The notes: a model not told the origin generated them from the sequence alone. DNA of 64,000 nucleotides from Anaerocolumna sp. AGMB13025 (GCF_029689925.1 NZ_CP121445.1:2411001-2475000); one strand, 5' to 3'; positions 17,901-26,404 are shown, counted from the first letter of the stretch. Program-made: numbers and translations.

Positions 17901-19842
17901 TACCCAGTATTATACAGAAAGCTGGCCAGAAACCTTCACCACGATGAATCAATGGATTGTAAGTGAAAAGGAAAATCAAAAAATAAAATATGCAATTCAT
18001 ACAGGGGATTTAGTAGATGAATTTGAACAAGATTATCAGTGGCAATGTGCCGATAAAAATATGAAGTACTTTGAGGCTGCCAATCTGCCTTACGGCGTAC
18101 TAGCCGGTAATCATGATGTGGCCGCCGGAAATGAGTTGTATGAGAATTACTTAAAATATTTTGGTGAAAACCGGTTTAAAGACAGCCAGGTCTATGGCGG
18201 TTCCTATAAGAATAATTTAGGTCACTATGATTTACTGACAGTTGATGGTGTTGAATTGATTGTCGTATACATGGGGTGGGACATTTTTAAAAATGAGGTG
18301 GCCTGGATGGATAAAGTACTGAAGCAGTACAGTGACCGCAAAGCTATTTTGTGTTTACACCGCTATATTACCGAAGCCGGCGCGCTGGATTATACCGGTA
18401 ATTTGGTTCAGAAAGAGGTCGTAGCTAAAAACCCCAATGTTTTTGCAGTTTTAAATGGACACTATCATGGAGCAGCAATTAATATTACGGCATTTGATGA
18501 CAATTATGATGGAGTAAAGGAACGTACGGTATATCAGATCTGTACCGATTATCAGTCCGCAGAAAAAGGCGGTACTGGTTATGTTAAAATGCTTTATTTT
18601 GACCTGGCTAACGGAAAAATCTATATGAATTCCTACTCGGAGGAATTAAAGGATTATAATTATTTTGATTCCGATAAACTTACTTCTTACGAGGCTGGCG
18701 TAATTGCCTCACAACAGGATATTTATGAATTAAAAGTCGATTTCAACAGAACCCCAAGGTCTCTGACCACTACCTTTATGGAAGCTGCTTTGTTTACCGG
18801 TAAAACCATAGGCAGCACACAAAGCATTCATAAAACAGCAGAAATTGAATGGAAAGGATTGTCTAAGGATGTGCTGTACGGCTGGTATACGGTTATGGAA
18901 AACTCAGCAGGTTTACTAATCCGCAGTGATGTGAATGAATTTGTATTTCTGCCTACCGAGGAACCAGTGCCGACTCCGGAGCCTACTAAGATACCAGAGC
19001 CCACAAAAATACCGGAACCTACAAAGACCCCAGATCCGACTCAAAATCCAGAACCAACCCAGTCCCCAGACACAGTGAAAGAAAAAATGAATCCAAATAT
19101 CACAATACCAACCGGATTGACAGCGGTTTATGGAGATACCTTGGCAGATGTTATTCTACCCGAAGGCTTTACCTTTAAAGAAAAGTTAACAACCTCTGTC
19201 GGTGATGCCGGAATACATAACTTTTCACTGATTTACACACCAAAAAATACCTCAAAATATAATGTAATAAGGAATATTACGGTATATATAACCGTAAACA
19301 AAGCCTCCCAAAAGTTTGTAACCTCTGCAAAAACTTCCTATACAAAGGCTTATGGTGATAAACCATTTTCGGTTAAAGCGAAAACGAACAGAAATAAACG
19401 CATAAAGTATCAGTCTGATAATACAAAGGTAGCGGTAGTTGGTAAAGATGGAACAGTAACGGTTAAAGGCTGCGGTATTGCAGTTATTACCCTTAGAGCA
19501 GCAGAAGACAAGAATTTTAATGCTAATGAAAAAAGAATAAGAATAACGGTTACCCCCAAACAGGTGACCGAAATTAAAATTAAGAGTGTAGCACCCGGCA
19601 CTTTAACATTGGCATGGAAAAGTACAAAAGACATAACAGGTTATGAAATTACCTATGCTGCCGACAAAAAGTTTACGAAAGATAAAAAAACAGTAATAAT
19701 AAAGAATAGCAAGATTGTTTCAAAAAGTATTCAAAAAATGAAAAAAGACAATATTTATTATGCCAGGGTACGGGCTTATAAAACATCTGGGAAAGAAAAA
19801 ATATACGGTGCTTATAGTGCTGTAAAGAAAATTGTGCTATAA
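14968..19842 (+). CDS. Large secreted metallophosphoesterase with lamin-tail, Ig-like and Fn3-like domains
   Basis: 1624 aa. Residues 1-35 are a signal peptide. Then a lamin-tail-like domain (GLFITELYFNNS ... MEYVELYNSTDE), several Ig-like beta domains (about 270-800), and a calcineurin-type metallophosphoesterase from about 970: WITDTQYY (Asp978), IHTGDLVDE (Asp1014), LAGNHDV (Asn1048, His1049), LNGHYHG near 1162. A Pro-Thr-Glu linker with PEPTKI repeats (about 1334-1370) leads to a bacterial Ig-like repeat region and a C-terminal Fn3-like module. Probably an extracellular, wall-associated hydrolase of phosphoesters (nucleotides, phospholipid or teichoic acid); the substrate is unknown. No LPXTG or SLH anchor seen. 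AAGGAGG ribosome binding site. Confidence 0.85.
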   Translation: MFRKHLFYKRGISIILIGVITLCSILGIEPVVSAMAYRAVQVTNQNDETAMKELTKERENETENTEIPAVVTGSAITAKAKGLFITELYFNNSDNGIGSGTAKPMEYVELYNSTDEDIHFKDNYKISCVTGSAISFQELTMDGMYGEDIIIPENTAAILWLNGQEYLREEGMAALQEFRDANHIDLAVPVYSLTGLKELDKTGEISLEKDGKPLSVVRYSQNQSSPGKSIHFKVPVSGSTMSVYKLNSLPTPGVVEEEQLLYHKEPAADTVPPRLTWEEPVQQIQLGDTLSVQVTADELLSDAKMTYQLITEALTGTATDILMDFKGETNGGFSYEVNFKPEELGQYRIQIFARDLAGNEAVLPAEGTGYMITVVIRDTKNAPVLTCLDESITSVDEGQELNIPYSYEDDMGIQKISIYYKTSSATDYQFIETTSFRIAGKYFAKIPADKLLNQEYVDYYLEGTNLYRSTITPVKRIKVNKIDDFTGIRTNIKEGDSLSGNVLITAKAKSDKETVSIKIDNTKMKQVNLLEKGAFFTFSFSGNDSYFKNAVSIGDNILTYLAKWSNVMSSKAVFVDQSYFTYREDGSGVITVSLWAGTQGSAFEIGNANNNDDYKATGFHLVLTDGTVLNPDNGIDPDTVYKMGDSKGMIERLDIEFMVPADKVDALGYVWDTTLEKDGLHEVTISSVKDSKKIQIRVDNTAPLIATEIKTNVMLDNLCSAKFNFTDDTGVNENSLEVYLNGRILKAPYAFKGSELREGNNKLVVKIMDLNDNQGVQTVDFTYLNGKIAVNSMTQTGGKKDSILLKAMLGESVLDNTKVTFNEGRQLKPGKEISIWQGSGDYTGSRMPGALGTVVSENGEYPYQIYEIQAEGEPTDILQVKIGAEVSYNKPVQLYVYKISTNSWELLTINEEEGIKKTEFVLEDHVQNGVARVLVQARGTETTPSAGIKEKGTFKNDYKWDGTGIPRQYDFSFAWITDTQYYTESWPETFTTMNQWIVSEKENQKIKYAIHTGDLVDEFEQDYQWQCADKNMKYFEAANLPYGVLAGNHDVAAGNELYENYLKYFGENRFKDSQVYGGSYKNNLGHYDLLTVDGVELIVVYMGWDIFKNEVAWMDKVLKQYSDRKAILCLHRYITEAGALDYTGNLVQKEVVAKNPNVFAVLNGHYHGAAINITAFDDNYDGVKERTVYQICTDYQSAEKGGTGYVKMLYFDLANGKIYMNSYSEELKDYNYFDSDKLTSYEAGVIASQQDIYELKVDFNRTPRSLTTTFMEAALFTGKTIGSTQSIHKTAEIEWKGLSKDVLYGWYTVMENSAGLLIRSDVNEFVFLPTEEPVPTPEPTKIPEPTKIPEPTKTPDPTQNPEPTQSPDTVKEKMNPNITIPTGLTAVYGDTLADVILPEGFTFKEKLTTSVGDAGIHNFSLIYTPKNTSKYNVIRNITVYITVNKASQKFVTSAKTSYTKAYGDKPFSVKAKTNRNKRIKYQSDNTKVAVVGKDGTVTVKGCGIAVITLRAAEDKNFNANEKRIRITVTPKQVTEIKIKSVAPGTLTLAWKSTKDITGYEITYAADKKFTKDKKTVIIKNSKIVSKSIQKMKKDNIYYARVRAYKTSGKEKIYGAYSAVKKIVL

Positions 19843-19890
19843 GAAAATGAATTTAAAAAGATATATCCTTGAAATTTAAGGTTAACATGT

Positions 19891-20261
19891 GAAGCTGTTG
19901 CAAACCCAAAGACTAGATACCTGGGAGAGAAGGAACTGTTGTAAATTCAAAGACTAGATTACCTGGGAGAGAAGGAACTGTTGTAAATTCAAAGACTAGA
20001 TTACCTGGGAGAGAAGGAACTGTTGCAAATTCAAAGACTAGATTACCTGGGAGAGAAGGAGTGTTGCATTTCAAAGACTAAATTACCTGGGGGAGAAGGA
20101 GCTGTTGCAAATTCAAAGACTAGATTACCTGGGAGAGAAGGAACTGTTGCAAATTCAAAGACTAGATTACCTGGGAGAGAAGGAGCTGTTGCATTTCAAA
20201 GACTAAATTACCTGGGAGAGAAGGGGCTGTTGCATTTCAAAGACTAAATTACCTGGGAGAG
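19891..20261 (+). repeat. Left tandem array, nine 40-42 bp units
   Basis: Nine direct copies of a unit of the form AGGAACTGTTGCAAATTCAA followed by AGACTAGATTACCTGGGAGAGA. Four are 42 bp; shorter variants carry GTTGCATTTCAAAG. The last copy abuts the mobile element at 20262 with no gap. There are no unique spacers, so this is not CRISPR. The short open frame across it is periodic and is not a gene. Confidence 0.95.
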
Positions 20262-20383
20262 AATAAGGATTATATTTTGTAAAAATTTTGTGGAAAGTAT
20301 GCGCGAATGGCTGCAAGAAAGAGAATGCAGCCGCATATTCGCGCAATCTTGGAACAAAATTTTTACAAAATATAATCCTTATT
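20262..20383. mobile_element. Palindromic mini-element, copy 2 (122 bp), centre of the inverted array
   Basis: AATAAGGATTATATTTTGTA at the left end and its near-complement at the right; subterminal AAAAATTTTGT / ACAAAATTTTT and a strong central GCGCGAATGGCTGC / GCAGCCGCATATTCGCGC hairpin. The whole element can fold into one long stem. Flanked on both sides by inverted arrays of the same repeat unit. Confidence 0.85.
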
Positions 20384-20601
20384 CTAAGCCCAGGTTCAAT
20401 AAACTATAATTTGCAACAGCTCCTTCTAAGCCCAGGTCAATAATCTATAATTTGCAACAGCTCCTTCTAAGCCCAGGTCAATAATCTATATTTTGCAACA
20501 GCTCCTTCTAAGCCCAGGTCTACAATCTATATTTTGCAACAGCTCCTTCTAAGCCCAGGTTCAATAATCTATATTTAAAACAACTCCTTCTATGCCCAGG
20601 T
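20384..20601 (-). repeat. Right tandem array, five to six 41-42 bp units in opposite orientation
   Basis: Units of the form CTAAGCCCAGGTTCAATAAT...TTTGCAACAGCTCCTT. The complement starts AAGGAGCTGTTGCAAA and ends ACCTGGGCTTAG, matching the start and end of the left-array unit, while the middle has diverged. Five full units and a partial sixth. Left and right arrays face each other across copy 2. Confidence 0.9.
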
Positions 20602-20630
20602 TTTCCTTAATTACGATATATTTATCTAAT

Positions 20631-20646
20631 CGTAACATATGTTACG
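20631..20646. promoter_or_regulatory. Perfect palindromic Crp/Fnr-type operator upstream of hcp
   Basis: CGTAACATATGTTACG, 16 bp, perfect dyad. A TATTAT -10 candidate at 20668-20673 would put the start near 20680 and the dyad centre at about -41.5, the classic class II activator position. Likely bound by a Crp/Fnr-family activator such as the gene product at 13758. Confidence 0.65.
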
Positions 20647-20731
20647 GAAAAAGAATTGATAATGTTTTATTATTAACTCATCAAGAGCAACAAAACAATA
20701 AAACAAGAATTCAAATCGGAGGAAAAGTTAA

Positions 20732-22369
20732 ATGGAAAATGCAATGTTTTGTTATCAATGTCAGGAAACCGCAGGATGTTCAGGCTGCACCAAAGTCGGT
20801 GTATGTGGTAAGTCCCCTGACCTTGCAAGAATGCAGGATTTATTAGTATATGTTACCAAAGGTCTTTCCGAGGTAACCACTAAATTAAGAGAAGAAGGAA
20901 AAACAGTTGGCGGCGATATCAACCATTTAGTAACCCTTAACTTGTTTACCACTATTACTAACGCTAACTTTGACGACAAGGTCTTTTATGACCGTGTTAC
21001 TATGACTTTAGCTGCAAAAAGAGAATTATTAGGAAACTTAAATAATAAAGAGGATTTATCAGAAGCAGCACTTTGGGATGCAGTAACAGCTTCTGAACTG
21101 GATGCCAAATCAGTTACTGTTGGCGTACTGGCTACTAAGAATGAAGATGTAAGAAGTCTTAGAGAATTAATCACTTATGGATTAAAAGGACTTTCCGCTT
21201 ATGTAAAACATGCGCTTGCCTTAGGTTTTGACAATGAATCCATTCATGAATTCATGCAGAGTACTTTAGCAAAAATGTTAAATGATAACTTAAGTGCAGA
21301 CGAATTAGTTGCTCTTACTCTTGAAACCGGTAAAGTAGGGGTAGATGGTATGGCATTACTGGATACCGCTAATACAACTACTTACGGAAACCCAGAAATT
21401 ACAAAAGTAAATATCGGAGTAGGCAAAAACCCTGGAATCTTAATCTCCGGACATGATCTTAAGGATATGGAAGAGTTACTTAAGCAGACAGAAGGAACCG
21501 GAGTAGATGTATACACCCATTCAGAAATGCTTCCGGCCCACTATTATCCTGCCTTTAAGAAATACAGTCATTTTGTAGGTAACTATGGTAATGCCTGGTG
21601 GAAACAAACGGAAGAATTCGAATCCTTTAACGGCCCCATCTTAATGACCACCAACTGTATTGTACCTCCAAAAGCCAGCTATAAAGACAGACTCTACACA
21701 ACTGGTGCAGCTGGATTTGCAGGATGCACTCATATCCCTGGCGAGAACGGTGATAAAAAAGACTTCTCCCAGATTATTGAACACGCGAAAAAATGCGCAG
21801 CTCCTACAGAGATTGAAACCGGAGAAATCATCGGTGGATTTGCTCATAATCAGGTACTTGCCTTGGCAGATAAAGTAGTTGACGCAGTAAAAGCAGGACA
21901 AATCAAGAAATTCTTTGTAATGGCCGGCTGTGATGGTAGAGCAAAATCCAGAAACTATTACACAGACTTTGCGAAAGCTCTGCCAAAAGATACCGTAATA
22001 TTAACAGCAGGCTGTGCAAAATACAAATATAACAAACTGGAATTAGGTGATATCGGCGGAATTCCCAGAGTATTAGATGCCGGACAATGTAACGATTCCT
22101 ACTCCCTGGCATTAATCGCCCTTAAGTTAAAAGAAGTATTCGGTCTGGAGGATATCAATGAATTACCTCTTGCCTTTAACATTGCCTGGTATGAGCAAAA
22201 AGCAGTAATCGTATTACTTTCCCTGTTATACCTTGGTGTTAAAAACATCCACTTAGGACCTACCCTGCCTGCCTTCTTATCACCGAATGTAGCTAAAGTA
22301 TTAGTTGAAAACTTTGGTATTGCAGGAATTGGAACAGTAGAAGATGATATTAATTTATTTATGGCCTAA
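20732..22369 (+). CDS. hcp: Hybrid cluster protein (hydroxylamine reductase / NO detoxification)
   Basis: 545 aa, class I Hcp. N-terminal cluster ligands in [20 protein letters not shown] (Cys7, Cys10, Cys19, then Cys25 in GVCGK), spacing C-x2-C-x8-C-x5-C as in the [4Fe-4S] type. The hybrid-cluster half has NCIVPP, the persulfide-bearing [34 protein letters not shown] and [11 protein letters not shown]. Known role: reduction of hydroxylamine/NO-derived species in anaerobes. GGAGGAAAAG ribosome binding site. Monocistronic, between a palindromic operator and a strong terminator. Confidence 0.97.
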   Translation: MENAMFCYQCQETAGCSGCTKVGVCGKSPDLARMQDLLVYVTKGLSEVTTKLREEGKTVGGDINHLVTLNLFTTITNANFDDKVFYDRVTMTLAAKRELLGNLNNKEDLSEAALWDAVTASELDAKSVTVGVLATKNEDVRSLRELITYGLKGLSAYVKHALALGFDNESIHEFMQSTLAKMLNDNLSADELVALTLETGKVGVDGMALLDTANTTTYGNPEITKVNIGVGKNPGILISGHDLKDMEELLKQTEGTGVDVYTHSEMLPAHYYPAFKKYSHFVGNYGNAWWKQTEEFESFNGPILMTTNCIVPPKASYKDRLYTTGAAGFAGCTHIPGENGDKKDFSQIIEHAKKCAAPTEIETGEIIGGFAHNQVLALADKVVDAVKAGQIKKFFVMAGCDGRAKSRNYYTDFAKALPKDTVILTAGCAKYKYNKLELGDIGGIPRVLDAGQCNDSYSLALIALKLKEVFGLEDINELPLAFNIAWYEQKAVIVLLSLLYLGVKNIHLGPTLPAFLSPNVAKVLVENFGIAGIGTVEDDINLFMA

Positions 22370-22458
22370 TAATTAAGATTAAGATTTCAATTTATTACTA
22401 CCTAAATAATTATGGCAGTATAAATTGATAATAAAAATTTGATAATAGTATATGCGAA

Positions 22459-22506
22459 AAGAAGAGCCAGCATAAAATCCACCGGATTTATGCTGGCTCT
22501 TCTTTT
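22459..22506 (+). terminator. Terminator of hcp, followed by a second perfect hairpin
   Basis: AAGAGCCAGCATAAAATCC / GGATTTATGCTGGCTCTT with loop ACC and a TCTTTT tail. Overlapping it at 22502-22550 is a second, perfect 15-bp stem CTTTTCATTTTACGA / TCGTAAAATGAAAAG. Confidence 0.9.
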
Positions 22507-22545
22507 CATTTTACGATAAGTTTTCTGAACTATCCTCGTAAAATG

Positions 22546-22632
22546 AAAAGCACTCTGTGCAGAATGGTGCATGACGCTTAATAGGAAGGTGTCACTGATG
22601 TGACAGCACGTCAGCGCAAGAGTCTGGCGAGA
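22546..22632 (+). ncRNA. Multi-hairpin repeat, copy A (possible structured RNA)
   Basis: Successive small stem-loops: GCAC-TCT-GTGC, GTG-CATGA-CGC, TGTCAC-TGAT-GTGACA, then GCACGTCAGCGC and AGAGTCTGGC. A second copy at 41781 keeps the order and loops while the first stem changes on both sides to GCCT-TCC-AGGC, a compensatory change. Both copies follow an operon terminator. Could be a small RNA, a leader or a structured DNA repeat. Confidence 0.5.
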
Positions 22633-22636
22633 AAAG

Positions 22637-22700
22637 GTATTACCAGAAAATACTATTTATGTATTACCAAAAAATACTATTTATGGTTGACAAATCAACC
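22637..22700. repeat. 24-bp direct repeat and palindrome upstream of cfa
   Basis: GTATTACCAGAAAATACTAT (22637) recurs at 22661 with one base changed, period 24. It is followed at once by the palindrome GGTTGACAAATCAACC (22685-22700), which also contains a TTGACA -35-like hexamer. Probable control region of cfa. Confidence 0.6.
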
Positions 22701-22892
22701 AACTTGCACTAAAATAAGTAGAAAATTTTATTGCTGATACCCCGTTGACAGAAATGAGTAAAAAAAAACGAAAATTAATAGATTACAAAAGAATTTAGAT
22801 ACAATTGTATAACTGCCGTCAGCGAAGTGAATACAATAAAAAGGATAATATGTCCAAATTAAATTATAAAAAGAAAAGAGAGGTGTAAAAGC

Positions 22893-24053
22893 ATGTTTGA
22901 TCATTTCTTTATTGATTATATGTCAAATATAATTCCAGTGGCATTTAATCTGAAATCAGACAAAGAAATTAAAAAGATAGGAAGCGGTGAGGCACAGTTT
23001 ACCGTCACCTTAAATAAGCCCATCAGCAAAAGTGAACTGTTAACCAGTACATCCCTTGCCCTTGGAGAAGCTTATATGCGTGGAGACCTGGAAGTAGACA
23101 AGGATTTATATGAGGTTCTGAATCTGTTCTTAGGTCAGATGGGCAAGTTTACAACGAACAAATCCAAACTCCACAGCCTGTTGTTTTCAGCTACCAGTAA
23201 AGGAAACCAAAAGAAAGAAGTAACGGCCCATTATGATATAGGAAATGAATTCTATAGTCTTTGGTTAGATGAGACCTTAAGTTATTCCTGTGCTTATTTT
23301 AAAGATGAAAATAATACACTATATGAAGCACAAATGAACAAAATACACCATACCCTGGACAAACTGTTCTTAAAGCCCGGAATGACCCTGCTAGATATCG
23401 GCTGTGGCTGGGGGGCGCTATTAATTGAAGCCGCTAAAAAATATCAAGTGAAAGGTACCGGTATTACCTTAAGCCAGGAACAATATAATAAATTTAAAGA
23501 ACGGATTAAAGAAGAAAACCTGGAGGAGTTTTTGAATGTCGAGATTATGGATTACCGGGATTTGGAAAAGTCCAACCTTTTGTTTGACAGAGTAGTAAGT
23601 GTAGGTATGTTAGAACATGTCGGCAGGGACAATTATGAATTATTCATTAAAAGTGTATATCATGTTTTGAAGGACAAGGGTGTATTCCTGCTCCATTCTA
23701 TTACGGCTCAAAAAGAACATCCCGGAGATGCCTGGATTAAAAAATATATCTTTCCCGGTGGAACTGTTCCAAGCTTAAGAGAGCTGATTCATATATTACC
23801 GGAATATCAACTATATACATTAGATGTGGAAAGCCTGCGAAGACACTATAACCGTACTCTGTTGTGGTGGAGAAAACGTTTTCTGGAACACCGGGACGAA
23901 ATTGTGACAATGATGGGAGAAGAGTTCACCAGAATGTGGGAACTGTACCTGTCCTCCTGTGCAGCAACGTTTAATAACGGTATTATCGATATCCATCAGA
24001 TTCTGATGTCCAAAGGAGCAGCAAACGACCTGCCTATGATTCGAGTCGTATAG
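22893..24053 (+). CDS. cfa: Cyclopropane-fatty-acyl-phospholipid synthase
   Basis: 386 aa. Transfers a methylene group from S-adenosylmethionine to unsaturated acyl chains of membrane phospholipids. N-terminal lipid-binding part (residues 1-105), then VTAHYDIGNEFYSLWLDETL, SYSCAYF, the SAM site LLDIGCGWGALL near residue 166, VSVGMLEHVG, and a C-terminal HYNRTLLWWRKRF. GAGAGGTG before ATG. It stands alone; a stem-loop follows at 24102. Confidence 0.95.
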   Translation: MFDHFFIDYMSNIIPVAFNLKSDKEIKKIGSGEAQFTVTLNKPISKSELLTSTSLALGEAYMRGDLEVDKDLYEVLNLFLGQMGKFTTNKSKLHSLLFSATSKGNQKKEVTAHYDIGNEFYSLWLDETLSYSCAYFKDENNTLYEAQMNKIHHTLDKLFLKPGMTLLDIGCGWGALLIEAAKKYQVKGTGITLSQEQYNKFKERIKEENLEEFLNVEIMDYRDLEKSNLLFDRVVSVGMLEHVGRDNYELFIKSVYHVLKDKGVFLLHSITAQKEHPGDAWIKKYIFPGGTVPSLRELIHILPEYQLYTLDVESLRRHYNRTLLWWRKRFLEHRDEIVTMMGEEFTRMWELYLSSCAATFNNGIIDIHQILMSKGAANDLPMIRVV

Positions 24054-24101
24054 GTATCATCAAGCCAGTATCTATAAACTGAACATTGAATATTGATAAA
24101 T

Positions 24102-24160
24102 AATAGGGGCTGCTGAAAAGCCAATATGAAACAGAATTGATTTTTCAGTCAGTCTCTATT
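24102..24160 (+). terminator. Stem-loop after cfa
   Basis: AATAGGGGCTGCTGAAAA pairs imperfectly with TTTTCAGTCAGTCTCTATT. No long T-run. Resembles the GGGACTG-type stem at 6039. Confidence 0.5.
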
Positions 24161-24221
24161 GACATAATAATCTATATAAAATATAAGCTGCAGTTAAAAG
24201 AGATATTCTGAAATTTTAGTT

Positions 24222-24274
24222 GTGCAAGGGATATTACATAAAATTTAGTGCAAGGGATATTACATAAAATTTAG
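24222..24274 (+). repeat. 26-bp direct repeat before degV
   Basis: GTGCAAGGGATATTACATAA with AATTTAGT occurs at 24222 and again at 24248. A TTGTGT / TATAAT promoter-like pair (24275-24302, 16-bp spacer) follows. Confidence 0.7.
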
Positions 24275-24311
24275 TTGTGTACCAGTATAATTATGTTATA
24301 ATAATAGGAAT

Positions 24312-24368
24312 TATATAAAAGGAAGACAAGTATATAAAAGGAAGACAAGTATATAAAAGGAAGACAAG
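24312..24368 (+). repeat. Three tandem 19-bp units each holding a ribosome binding site
   Basis: TATATAAAAGGAAGACAAG repeated three times without gaps (24312, 24331, 24350), ending 4 bases before the degV ATG. Every copy contains AAGGAAG; only the last is at working distance from the start. Confidence 0.9.
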
Positions 24369-24371
24369 TTT

Positions 24372-25250
24372 ATGATTAAAATTATAGTAGACAGTACCTG
24401 TGATTTGCCGGAGGAAGATATAAAAAAATATGATATTTCGGTGCTGCCCCTGAAGGTTTTATTGGAAGATAAGGAATATCTGGATAAGAAAACAATAACA
24501 GTTGATGAAGTTTATGGAGCCATGCGAAAAGGAATTATGCCAAAGACCTCACAGCCAAGTCCAGAAACAATCTATAATTTATTTAGCGAATATGCTGTGG
24601 CAGGCTGGGAGTTCATATATCTGTCATTTTCCCAGGCATTATCCGGAACTTATCAGCTGGCAAACAGTGTCTTAGGTGAAGTTAAGGAAAAATATCCGGA
24701 AGTGAATATGGAAGTAGTTGATTCCAAAGGAGGTTCTACTGCGACTGGCTTGATTGCATTACAGGCAGCAAGGATGGCATTTGGCGGTAATCTGGAGTTT
24801 AAAAGAATATCAGACTATGTGAAAGAATTAATTAATTGTGTTGAGCACATCTTTACCATTCCTGATTTGAGCTGGCTTATCAAAGGCGGAAGAATAGGCA
24901 GAACGCAAGGCATGATTGGCAATATCTTAAATATTAATCCGATTCTTGATGTAAAGAACGGAGAGATGGAAGTGATACATAAAGTCAGAGGCAGAAAAAA
25001 AGCCTTGAATACGGTTGTTGATTTACTGGAGGAAAGGGCAAAAAGCCTGACCAACCAGATCATCGGCATCAGCCATGCCGATGATCCGGAAATTGCAGAA
25101 GCACTGATGGAATTGATTAAATCAAGGTTAGGCTGTACACGGTTTATCGTTAATAAAATCGGAAGCGTTCTTGGCAGCCATTTAGGAATCGGGGGAGTAG
25201 GAATCTTTTTTTTCAATGAAGATGCAAAAGATGTTATAAAAAACACTTGA
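24372..25250 (+). CDS. DegV-family fatty-acid-binding protein
   Basis: 292 aa, full-length DegV protein (FakB-like fold). N-terminal MIKIIVDSTCDLPEEDI, KTSQPSPETIYNLF near residue 57, a VVDSKGGSTATGL segment near 116, LSWLIKGGRIG near 172, and a C-terminal GSVLGSHLGIGGVGIFFF. Family members bind a fatty acid and hand it to the FakA kinase; the exact role of this paralogue is not known. No FakA gene in the window. Unusual tandem ribosome-binding-site repeat upstream. Confidence 0.92.
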   Translation: MIKIIVDSTCDLPEEDIKKYDISVLPLKVLLEDKEYLDKKTITVDEVYGAMRKGIMPKTSQPSPETIYNLFSEYAVAGWEFIYLSFSQALSGTYQLANSVLGEVKEKYPEVNMEVVDSKGGSTATGLIALQAARMAFGGNLEFKRISDYVKELINCVEHIFTIPDLSWLIKGGRIGRTQGMIGNILNINPILDVKNGEMEVIHKVRGRKKALNTVVDLLEERAKSLTNQIIGISHADDPEIAEALMELIKSRLGCTRFIVNKIGSVLGSHLGIGGVGIFFFNEDAKDVIKNT

Positions 25251-25324
25251 AAATTAAATACAGTAAGTCTAATATAGTAACTATATTGAAAACTTTGAAT
25301 AATTATGAAAGAAGGATGAACATC

Positions 25325-26395
25325 ATGTTAGATATCAGAATCGAAAAAACAAAAACCCCAAAGGAACTTCCTGGTGCAGAGAATCCCTTAAAATTCGGAA
25401 CCATATTTACAGATCACATGTTTTTAATGAACTATGAAACCGGCAAGGGATGGCATGATGCAAGAATCGAACCTTATAAACCAATAAGTCTGGAACCATC
25501 TGCTATGGTATTTCATTACGGTCAGGAAATGTTCGAAGGTTTAAAAGCATATAAAGCTGAGGATGGCAGGGTATTGTTATTCCGTCCTGACAAAAACATT
25601 GAAAGAGCCAATAAGACCAACCGCAGAATCTGTATTCCTGAAATCCCGGAGGAAGACTTTTTACAGGCTTTACAGGCTGTAGTTAAGATAGATGAAGCCT
25701 GGATTCCATGTAAACCAGGTACCTCTTTATATATTAGACCTTTTGTAATTGCAACGGATCCTTTCTTGGGAGTTAGACCCTCGGATACGTATTTGTTTAT
25801 GATTATATTATCGCCTGTAGGAGCATATTATCCGGAAGGATTAAATCCGGTTAAAATCTGGATCGAGGATGAATATGTCAGAGCCGTTAAAGGCGGTATC
25901 GGTGAAGCTAAAACCGGTGGTAACTATGTAGCCTCCTTAAGATCACAGGTAAAAGCTCATGAAGAAGGTTATTCCCAGGTATTATGGATAGATGGAGTGG
26001 AACGAAAATATATAGAAGAAGTTGGCGCTATGAATATTTTCTTTAAAATAAATGGAACAATTGTTACCCCTAAATTAAACGGCAGTATTTTACCCGGTGT
26101 AACCAGAGATTCGGTTATTAGTCTCAGTAAATCCTGGGGGCTGCCGGTAGAAGAGAGAAAAATCTCTATTGATGAAATTTTTGAAGCCCATAAAAACGGT
26201 TCTCTGGAAGAAGTTTTTGGGACCGGAACTGCTGCAGTTATCTCACCAGTAGGTCAATTAAGGTGGGAAGACCACATTATGAAAGTTCAGGACGGTGGAA
26301 TCGGTGAGTTCAGTCAGAAATTCTATGATACTATTACCGGAATCCAGTTAGGTAAACTAGAAGACCAGTTCAATTGGACAATAGAAGTAGAATAG
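25325..26395 (+). CDS. ilvE: Branched-chain amino acid aminotransferase
   Basis: 356 aa, class IV PLP aminotransferase. Last step of valine, leucine and isoleucine synthesis, using glutamate. Motifs: MVFHYGQEMFEGLKAYK, RPDKNIERANKTNRR, LYIRPFVIATDPFLGV, the PLP lysine in AKTGGNYVASLRSQ (Lys196), QVLWIDGVERKYIEEVGAMN and GTGTAAVISPVG. The frame is open 26 codons upstream, overlapping the degV end, but AAGGA 8 bases before ATG 25325 and family length favour this start. Its own terminator follows. Confidence 0.95.
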   Translation: MLDIRIEKTKTPKELPGAENPLKFGTIFTDHMFLMNYETGKGWHDARIEPYKPISLEPSAMVFHYGQEMFEGLKAYKAEDGRVLLFRPDKNIERANKTNRRICIPEIPEEDFLQALQAVVKIDEAWIPCKPGTSLYIRPFVIATDPFLGVRPSDTYLFMIILSPVGAYYPEGLNPVKIWIEDEYVRAVKGGIGEAKTGGNYVASLRSQVKAHEEGYSQVLWIDGVERKYIEEVGAMNIFFKINGTIVTPKLNGSILPGVTRDSVISLSKSWGLPVEERKISIDEIFEAHKNGSLEEVFGTGTAAVISPVGQLRWEDHIMKVQDGGIGEFSQKFYDTITGIQLGKLEDQFNWTIEVE

Positions 26396-26404
26396 TATTT
26401 TGTG

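Noticed and set aside
17533-18000. 155-codon minus-strand frame inside the secreted phosphoesterase gene
   Set aside because: Lies entirely antisense to a conserved coding region; no ribosome binding site or domain.
20023-20247. 74-codon open frame in the left array
   Set aside because: Its periodic translation (TRLPGREGAVANSK-type repeats) follows from the DNA repeat; no ribosome binding site and no terminator.
19891-20601. CRISPR-like look of the repeat arrays
   Set aside because: Units are contiguous with no unique spacers, the two halves are inverted to each other, and no cas gene is present in the window.
20592-20846. 84-codon frame overlapping the start of hcp
   Set aside because: Runs through the operator and into hcp in another frame; hcp itself has the good ribosome binding site and conserved start.
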